Below, piece after piece: positions 57,450-64,000 of a stretch of DNA of 64,000 bases. The stretch is from Collybia mongolica (Eukaryota; Basidiomycota; Agaricomycetes; Agaricales; Clitocybaceae), in the NCBI GenBank assembly GCA_013420905.1, contig JAAXNY010000006.1, positions 2,914,001-2,978,000 on the forward strand, given 5' to 3'. The notes beneath the pieces are model-generated. The model was not told the origin of the DNA. It saw nothing but the letters and a program-made list of their open reading frames with translations, and made no database searches. How positions within the stretch are numbered: position 1 is the stretch's first letter; each line of letters starts with the position of its first letter. A program made the translations under genes and the position numbers.

Positions 57450-59109
57450 GCCAATGCTTGTCTCTCATCAGGCCATTGGCCTGCCAAGTTTAAAGCATCT
57501 ACTATGGTGGTTATACCCAAGCCAGGTAAGCCATCATATGACACTCCCAAGTCATTTTGCCCAATTGTTCTCTTGAATACATTGGGTAAACTGCTAGAGA
57601 AAATGTTGTCCACCAGGATGCAGTTTGAAGCTGCTCAACACAGTGTACTCCACCCCAATCAGTTCGGAGGGGTTCATCAGAACTCCACTGAGGATGCTGG
57701 TTGTTTCCTCACACATGTCATCTGGGCTGGATGGCATGCCAAACTCAAGATGAGTGTTGTCACTTTTGACCTCGCTCAGTTCTTCCCCTCAGTAAACTAT
57801 GAGGTCCTCCTACACATCCTCAAGAGACAGGGATTCATGCCAGAAGTGGTTGCATTCTTCAGGTCCTATCTCATTGATTGTCATACGAGATACACATGGG
57901 ACGACGAATTGTCCCCACTCTTCCCTTCCAGTGTCAGTCTGGGACAGGGCTCTGCCCTGTCCCTGATCCTCTCTACCCTTTGCCTCACACCCCTCCTCAA
58001 GGAATTTGAATGGAGGGTCCACACAGTGTCTCTAATATCCTACGTGGACAATGGCACCATTATCGTGTAGTCAGACATGTTTGACTAGAATCTCACTAAG
58101 CTCAGGAGAGCCTACAAAGTTGTATTCAAGCTCACCCAGGTGATGGGTTTGGTGCTCGAGCACAATAAATCCAAGGGGTTCCACTTCTCTCAGAAACACA
58201 GTGACATCAACCCTGACATTGACCTTGGCTATGCCCCATACACTGGGGACACCCCCCTCCACCCTGGCACCATCTGGTGCTATCTCAGGTTCTTCTTTGA
58301 CCACCCCCTTACATTCAGGGAACATGTCAAATGCTACATGAACAAAGCCCTCACTTCCATGAAGGCCATGCTCTCCCTTGGCAACTCCATGCATGGGCTT
58401 AGGCCCAAACACAAGTGAACACTCTACCAAGCCTGCATCCTCCCCATTGCTACATATGGGAGCAGGCTTTGGATGTATGAAGGGGCCTGAATGGTGGGCC
58501 CTCTTGATAACCTCCGGAAGATGCAGAGGCGTGCCTGCCTCTGGATCACCAGTGCCTTCAAAACGTCCCCAAATGGGGCCGCTGAGACCCTCACAGGCAT
58601 CCCACCTATTCACCTTCATGTTAAGAAGTTGGTGGAGAGGAGTCATGTCCACTCCTGTGCACTTCAGGCCTCGCATGCCTTCCACTGCCTCATCAACGGG
58701 GACCACAAGTTCTCCATCAAGACCCTTAACATTTGCAACCCAAGCTGCAGGCTTGGGAAGCTTGTATCTCCTGTTGTAGAGGCCTGGTCTAACCTTGGCC
58801 TCTCCTCCTTGGACTTGGACCCTGTCCACCCTCTCAATCAACCAGGCATGCACCCCAAGGACTTGTTCCCTGGCCGCATTGTCTATGATATCATCACACC
58901 CCCACCCAAGGGGAGTGACCACCATGAGGATTTCATGAAAGACTGCACCACATCACTGAAGAGTGCTGTTGACACAGCCTCTCATTCCCCCTGGAGCATC
59001 TGCATCATCACTGATGCATTTACTCCCTTCCCTCCCATGCAGTCAGTTGCGGTCTACCATGTTTGGCATGCTGGGGACCTATACAAGGACTGGTATGCTA
59101 CTGGCCTCT

Positions 59110-59117
59110 CTACATCT
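59110..59117. repeat. hAT-like element target duplication, left
   Basis: CTACATCT, exactly repeated at 60375-60382. Confidence 0.85.
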
Positions 59118-60374
59118 CTGTACTTTACACTCCCCCACATGTCCTTGCAGACTCCGCACAGACTCACTTACTTTCTTTTATTATTAAGTACTTACTTATA
59201 ATTACTCTTTTACTTACTAACAATCTATATAATCAATAGGATAAAACATATATTATTACTAAATATAATACATATGTGATAAGATAATTTAATATAGGCA
59301 GGGGCGGGGGCCCCTGCCCCCGCCCCCCTGTCATCCTTGTCGGCCCCCGCGATGTCATCAGCAGCCTGGGTTTCAGCAGCGATGGCACTAGCCGCTTTTC
59401 TTGTCATTGTCCCCGTTCTCGTCGTTGTCATCCTCGTGGTGGTAGTGGTAGTCTTTGTTGTAGTTGTTGTCATTGTTGCACCGTTGTTGGTGCCGCTGCT
59501 GTTGCCGTCATTGCCGCAGGCCTTGTCAGCACCATTGCTGCTGCTGCCGTTGCTGTCTTCATTGTTGTTGTTGTCATTGTTGTTGTTGTTGTTGTCGTCT
59601 TCCATGTGCACCAGGGCACCCTAGGCATTGGCGGCCATGTCATTCTTGTCTTGGGTTCCTGAAGCAGGAGGGGACATGCTGCGTGGTGAGTGCGTAAGTG
59701 AGCGGCAGTGTGGGACTCACCCCACTTTGCCCCTCAGGGCACCCTTTCCTCATTGTTGCCTCATTCTGTGTCCGGTTCTACCCTTTGCCCCACATTGCCT
59801 TGTGTGTCATTATGGTGCCGTTGATTGGCATTCAGTGCATTGGCGTTGGTGTTGGCGGTGTGGGTGTGTTGGCATTGGTGTTGGTGTTGGCGGTTTGGTT
59901 GATGTGGTTGAAGAGAACCAACGAAGACGTGGCAACAGTAATGTGACCATTGCATGTGCTTCGTAGTCATGTGACGTAAGCCTGTACACTTGAGGCCAAT
60001 TTAGCCTGGGGCTTGAAATGCCCATCTTGCCCAACGGTTATCAATGCCAAATATATTACGTAATGTTCTTGTCTACACGTTTGAACCCAGTTGGATGCAA
60101 GTTTTTCAGCGCCATTATGTTATGTTATTAATAACAAATAGTATATATAATTTGAGTAAATAAAAATTATATTAGTAATCTGATTAGTAATAGACTGGCT
60201 GTGTGGACTCTGCGAGCTGTCCGTCTGTGCTAGTCTGCGTGTCCACATAAAATTACGCGGATTGATGCGGACTCAGCGCGGACACGGATTCTTGTCTGGC
60301 TGACGGTCCTGCCAAATGAGTCCGTGTGTCCACACAGAGTCCACACGGGTTATGTGGCTTAGTGTAAAGACCCC
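59118..60374 (+). mobile_element. hAT-like non-autonomous element inserted in the LINE
   Basis: 1257 bp. Left end CTGTACTTTACACTCCCCCA; right end read inward from 60374 GGGGTCTTTACACTAAGCCA; shared CTTTACACT and CCACAT. An exact 8-bp duplication, the hAT hallmark, flanks it. Subterminal zones carry repeated GACTC(C/T)GCAC-like words on both sides (59150-59166; 60200-60350). The centre is GTT/GCC low complexity. There is no transposase. Removing the element and one duplication copy brings the two LINE RNase H flanks into one continuous frame, which confirms the ends. It is CpG-rich in contrast to the host repeats, so probably young. Confidence 0.85.
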
Positions 60375-60382
60375 CTACATCT
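60375..60382. repeat. hAT-like element target duplication, right
   Basis: CTACATCT, directly after the right terminus. Confidence 0.85.
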
Positions 60383-61471
60383 GATGACACCGAGCTGCAA
60401 GTGGTCGTGGAGGGTGTCCAACAGGCCTCTGACATTGGACTAGAGGACATCCATGATGTCCACATCTTCTCTGATTCTACCAACACCCTCTGGTGTTCCC
60501 TTGATGCATCTCACCATTTGAGTCAGGTGTCTGCCCTCAAAGTGTGCGAGGTGCTGCTGCCTTGGCTGCGGCTCCATGCCATTCACAAGATCCACCTCCA
60601 CCACATCACAGATGGAGTGGATATCAAAGACCACCAACTGGCACACATCGGCGCCGTCTTGACTTGCATTGAGGCAGGTGGGGTGCCTGTTATCTCTGCT
60701 GACTTCGCACTATGCGAGGCAGTGACCTGTACACTTGATGGCTGGAAATCTCTCTTCCAGTCCAAGAAGTATATAGGCTCCAACTTCTTGACACTCTATG
60801 TGAAAAAAGACACCCCGCTCACTCCGACCCATGTAAACAGTGGGCCATGGATGCACAAGACTGGTCACAGCCATGCTCTGACTGCACGCATGGTGCAATG
60901 CACCACCGGACACACCCCAATTGGGGTGTTCTGATCCCAATTCTTCAAAGAGGAGTCTTTCACCTGTAGGTGTGGTGCCCTTATGGAAACCATGCAACAT
61001 GTCCTCTATGACTGCCCATGCCATGGACAGGAAGACAAACCCAGTTGGCAACTGTGCTATGCATGGTTGGTTAACTTCCTCTTGGAGAATGAGAGTGCAT
61101 TTGCATTCGATGTTCCCTAGTCCTAAACAGGCTAGGGGCAGTACTCAGTGTTCTAAGTGATGGCTATAGGGTGCTCCCTGCCCAAACATGTGGACCTGGA
61201 TAATTGGTGGACTTGAAGCCACCACCTGCTGTGGGGCACTGCAGCAGGGGGCCTGCCCCCTGGCATAGATTGGCCCTTCTGGCCTGTATACACTGAGCTC
61301 CAGCTCCATTCACTAGTTTGACTCTGGTTGGGCAAGCACCCCAGCTTTGCGGCACTTTGTCTTCTGCCCCCTCTCCCTCCCTCCCCAATTACTACTTGTA
61401 GTGACCAGCACATGCATTATGTACAGCTGGTATATAAAATGATGAACCAAAAAAGGAAAAAAAAAAAAAAA

Positions 61472-61487
61472 GAATAGGACTAATAAT
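61472..61487. repeat. LINE target-site duplication, right
   Basis: GAATAGGACTAATAAT, exact copy of 57434-57449. Confidence 0.9.
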
Positions 61488-61680
61488 AGGCTGTACTCAT
61501 AGTTCTCTGTACTGATAGTGTATTACCCATTAGACTAGTCCACTCTGATTAGCCATCTCAGAGCTCAACTCTAATCCTCTATTACCATTTACTTGGTTAT
61601 TAGAAATGATACTAATAGCCTTACTTGTTGACTTTACAAGTGCAAACAATTTTGGGCCCTATCAACAGAATAAATGGTTC
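61488..61680. mobile_element. Unidentified insertion in the gypsy RT, right part
   Basis: The remainder of the sequence in which the LINE landed. It lies between the LINE duplication and the point (about 61680-61690) where gypsy RT reading resumes at FFGLTN. Confidence 0.4.
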
Positions 61681-62757
61681 ATCATTGTTTGTAAGTCCAA
61701 AGAACATCACAGTAGGTTCAAATAATCCCAATTTGTCTGAAAGGCCCCCTTCCACTCATCCCCTTCTCTAATACATATGTTGTTATATCCACATCTCCCA
61801 TCAAATTTGGTAAAGTATTTGGCTCCCCAAAGTTTGTTTGTGAGTTCAGATATATGGAAGAGGTAGGGGGTAACAATTCTTAATGGTCATCTCATTTAGG
61901 CATCTGTAGTCCTGGACTGGGCGTAATTTCCCATCCTTCTTCTTGACAAAGAAGAAAGGTGAAGCCATGGGTGATTTTGAAGGTCGGATTCTACCTGTCC
62001 TCAGATTTTCATCCAGAAATGCATCCAACTCCTTTTCTTCAGTAAGGGATAGTGGGTAGACATTACACCCTTTCATTTCCGCATCAGGTACCAGTTCAAT
62101 TGCATGGTCCCAAGGTTGTTTTGGGGGTAACTCATCAAATTGAGCCTTTTCAAACACCCTTTTGTATTTGAGGTATTTAGGGGGAATCATCTCTTCTATT
62201 GGTTTGTCACCCTTGTCCTTCAGGACCTCTTCTGCTAATCTTTGTGAAATGTTGGATGTAGCTTGAATGTATTGCATGGAAATGTAATTTGCATTTACAG
62301 AGATGAGCTTGTCTCCCTCCTTAATATTCATTTCAGCAATGTTACAGATTGTCTGAATGTAATCTCCATGATCTTCTTCATCCATGAGGTTTGGTAGATT
62401 ACCATGCATATTACATCCTGGAGGACATCTATCCAAGAGTACCTTCCCTGATTTCCAGTCAACATTTGGGTTGTGCTTCTTTAACCATGAATAGCCAATA
62501 ATGACATCATGACTACCAAGTGATGTAACAGCAAATGAGGCATGTTCCACATGGTCTCCAATACTTGGTTGAAGATCAACCAGGTCTGTAATTGAACCAT
62601 CCCAGTTTGTAGTTCCATCAACATTATACACTGGAATTGGGCATGGCAGGGGAGAGGTATTTATATTATTCTTTTCAGTGAAACTTTGATCAATAAAGAG
62701 TCCAGTGGCTCCACAGTCCAATAAGGCTTTAACAGCAATATTCTTCCTGGTATCCAC
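61681..62757 (-). pseudogene. Ty3/gypsy protease and reverse transcriptase (N-terminal part)
   Basis: Minus strand. The aspartic protease active site appears as [13 protein letters not shown] (usually D-S/T-G; here DCG), followed by [20 protein letters not shown]. After a linker the RT begins: [52 protein letters not shown] and [14 protein letters not shown]. Near 61850 one base is out of frame, after which ELTNKLWGAKYFTKFD, GYNNICIREGDEWKGAFQTN and VMFFGLTN can be read, the last just before the nested insertion. Frameshifts and the lost RT centre make it non-functional. Confidence 0.87.
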
Positions 62758-63170
62758 TGTTCAAAGGACTATTGATAGAACCAGGGAATTAGATGGTTTG
62801 AGATTACAAATATTTTGCCTTGGTTGTCTCATTTCACTAAGAACTTGGAGGGCAAGCTCTGAAGGGAGTGATATGAGTTGTCTGATGGTTTTTGCAGATG
62901 CCTCCTGTTTACGGCCTTTATGTACCCAAGAATTTAACACTTTAACCTTTGCATCCACATTAGGTAGTGTGAGAATTTTTTCAAGGGTAAACTCTGCAGT
63001 TCCTTTCTTGTGTTTGGATTTTCTCTGAATCCTAGGATGATCCTGAGGAGTATGCAATACAGTATTGGGTTGTTTTTCAATGGATATATTCTGAGGCTCT
63101 TCAATCATACTAGAAAGTACTGAAAAACTATTTGAGAATATTCAGGATGCATCTTTCACCAAAGTTCCTT
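62758..63170 (-). pseudogene. Ty3/gypsy linker between gag zinc knuckle and protease
   Basis: A minus-strand frame at 63108-62761 (IEEPQNISIEKQPN; KVLNSWVHKGRKQEASAKTI; LALQVLSEMRQPRQ) lies between the CCHC knuckle and the protease. It has no domain signature but fits the variable region that links gag and protease in such elements. Confidence 0.5.
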
Positions 63171-64000
63171 CTAAAAATCCTTCTTCTCTTCTGATTCGGT
63201 TACAATCTTTCTAATCTCCTCATAGGTCATCTCCATGACATTGATTCTTTCTTTACAATTAACTGCACAGTGACCAGGCTTTCGACATTTCCAACATATC
63301 AATGGTTTATGCTCTCCAAAGTTCCTACTGTGAGACTGGTCAATATCCATTGGGACATACTGGCCTTCTGCAGGTTTAGGTGTGGCTCTAAAATTGTTTG
63401 TAGAAGGTGGAGATCCAGATGGGGGAGGATGGTTTGCTGGTTTGCTGTGGCCAGCAAGTTGTCTTTTACATCCTTCCCTCTTTCTCCATTGTCTATCTAA
63501 CTTCTGAGCCCAAAACTTCCAATCAGCAAAAGTAACTGGGGCCTGAGGCAGTCTGCAAATTGCATCAGCCAAGGCTGGTGAGAGTCCTTCCTCAAATTGT
63601 TCCATAAGGGCTACCTCATCATAGCCACTTTCATGTTCATACATCTCAAAGGATACAACATATTCATCTGTAGTGGAACGTCCTTGACAGAGTTCCTTGA
63701 GTTTAGTACGAGCAGTATCTCCTTCATCAGGATCAGCAAACTGCTGTGTGAGGGCCTGTACAAATGTCTTCCAGGTACAGTATGGGCATATCTGTCCTCA
63801 GACTCTCTGATCATGTTGTCAGCCCATGAGCCAGCTGTACCATCCCTCATGTAAGACAGGGCTAAGGTAATGCGGTTGTTGTCAAGTTCATAATCAGCAG
63901 GGTTTGCCCAGAAGTAAAGGTTGAGCTGGTGTATGAAGATAGGGAATTTCGCACAAGCCCCATCATATGGATCAGGGTGAGCAACTTTAATCCCTTTATG
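63171..64000 (-). pseudogene. Ty3/gypsy gag-like region with CCHC zinc knuckle, partial at window edge
   Basis: Minus strand, entering from beyond 64000. Readable blocks: RDGTAGSWADNMIRESEDRY, then after a one-base shift near 63785 LTQQFADPDEGDTARTKLKE, QGRSTTDEYVVSFEMYEHES, ALMEQFEEGLSPALADAICR and FADWKFWAQKLDRQWRKREG. These are typical of the fungal retrotransposon gag (capsid-like) domain. A Pro-rich stretch precedes the single zinc knuckle CWKCRKPGHCAVNC (about 63246-63290). The 5' LTR lies outside the window. Confidence 0.85.

Larger units (their letters stand above)
57450..61100 (+). pseudogene. LINE ORF2 fragment: reverse transcriptase, RNase H, zinc motif
   Basis: RT blocks: VVIPKPGKPSYDTPKSF, CPIVLLNTLGKLLEKML, VLHPNQFGGVHQNSTEDAG, the first catalytic Asp in VVTFDLAQFFPSVNYEVLL, GQGSALSLILSTL and SYVDNGTIIV, where the family YVDD reads YVDN, so a catalytic Asp is lost. 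A TAG follows at 58068, with further stops at 58087 and after KHK and EGA near 58416 and 58489. The linker (RKMQRRACLWITSAFKTSP) runs to 59109. The nested element then interrupts; the frame resumes at 60383 and gives the RNase H (HDVHIFSDSTNTLWC, KIHLHHITDGVDIKDHQLAH) and, after a TGA at 60932, a zinc motif CRCGALMETMQHVLYDCPC. Confidence 0.88.
57450..61471 (+). mobile_element. 5'-truncated LINE with poly(A) tail, carrying a nested hAT-like element
   Basis: Bounded by exact 16-bp target duplications. The 3' end is an A-rich tract (61449-61471) after GATGAACC. The 5' end begins abruptly in the reverse transcriptase domain, as expected for incomplete target-primed reverse transcription. The element body is 2.8 kb once the nested 1.26-kb insertion is removed. 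Domain order RT, linker, RNase H, CCHC-like zinc motif fits fungal LINEs with RNase H. Confidence 0.9.

Noticed and set aside
58071..58925. 284-aa minus-strand open frame
   Set aside because: Antisense to the LINE ORF2, whose sense frame matches known RT linker sequence.
59225..59697. Asn/Asp/Thr-rich, Val-rich and Cys-rich frames over the 59-kb repeat core
   Set aside because: All are frames of the same GTT/GTC low-complexity tract in a non-coding element.
1..64000. tRNA, rRNA, CRISPR array or bacterial operon features
   Set aside because: Scanned by eye without finding a cloverleaf with intact A/B boxes, rRNA stretches, or regularly spaced repeats of CRISPR type; the sequence is eukaryotic. 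A tRNA search program would be needed to exclude a tRNA gene firmly.

Overview
The window looks like nuclear DNA of a filamentous basidiomycete, most likely an Agaricomycete. Genes are split by many short (about 50-75 bp) GT-AG introns. The proteins are fungal housekeeping types, and the repeats (Plavaka-like transposon, LINE with RNase H, Ty3/gypsy element, hAT-like non-autonomous elements) are of kinds I associate with Agaricomycetes. All calls come from reading translations by eye; no database search was run.

Layout. (1) 1-23.3 kb is a compact gene block: an MFS anion:cation-symporter-type transporter (cut by the left edge), urease accessory protein UreD, the septation-network GAP subunit Byr4, NRDE2, NIP7, SEC39, an uncharacterised 844-aa protein, CGR1 and VPS18. 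(2) 23.8-37.6 kb is a CpG-depleted repeat block: a 5.8-kb Plavaka/Tnp2-type DNA transposon with terminal inverted repeats, a 7-bp target duplication and a decayed transposase, then about 7 kb of old repeat debris with a ~230-bp tandem repeat, then a hAT-like MITE ending 11 bp before the next start codon. (3) 37.6-51.0 kb is a second gene block: a sedoheptulose-bisphosphatase-like phosphatase (SHB17 type), a long coiled-coil protein, the mitochondrial carrier YHM2, an Mpv17/PMP22 protein and the TRAPPIII subunit TRS85. (4) 51.0-64.0 kb is a second repeat block: a Ty3/gypsy element read on the minus strand, holding an unidentified insertion, which holds a 5'-truncated LINE, which holds a hAT-like element, with target duplications visible for the two innermost layers.

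How the genes relate. There is no operon or biosynthetic cluster. Three subunits of membrane-tethering complexes occur in the window (SEC39 of Dsl1, VPS18 of HOPS/CORVET, TRS85 of TRAPPIII), and three factors act in nuclear RNA or ribosome work (NRDE2, NIP7, CGR1). NRDE2/NIP7 and the 844-aa gene/CGR1 are divergent pairs with 171-bp and 213-bp shared promoters. SEC39/844-aa, CGR1/VPS18 and Mpv17/TRS85 are convergent pairs.

The most striking observations are very small exons (two successive 3-nt exons in YHM2, one bordered by a GC-AG intron; a 7-nt exon in the SHB17-like gene), a MITE inserted almost flush against a start codon, the dated nest of transposons, and transposon decay in which every transposase stop can be explained by one C-to-T change.
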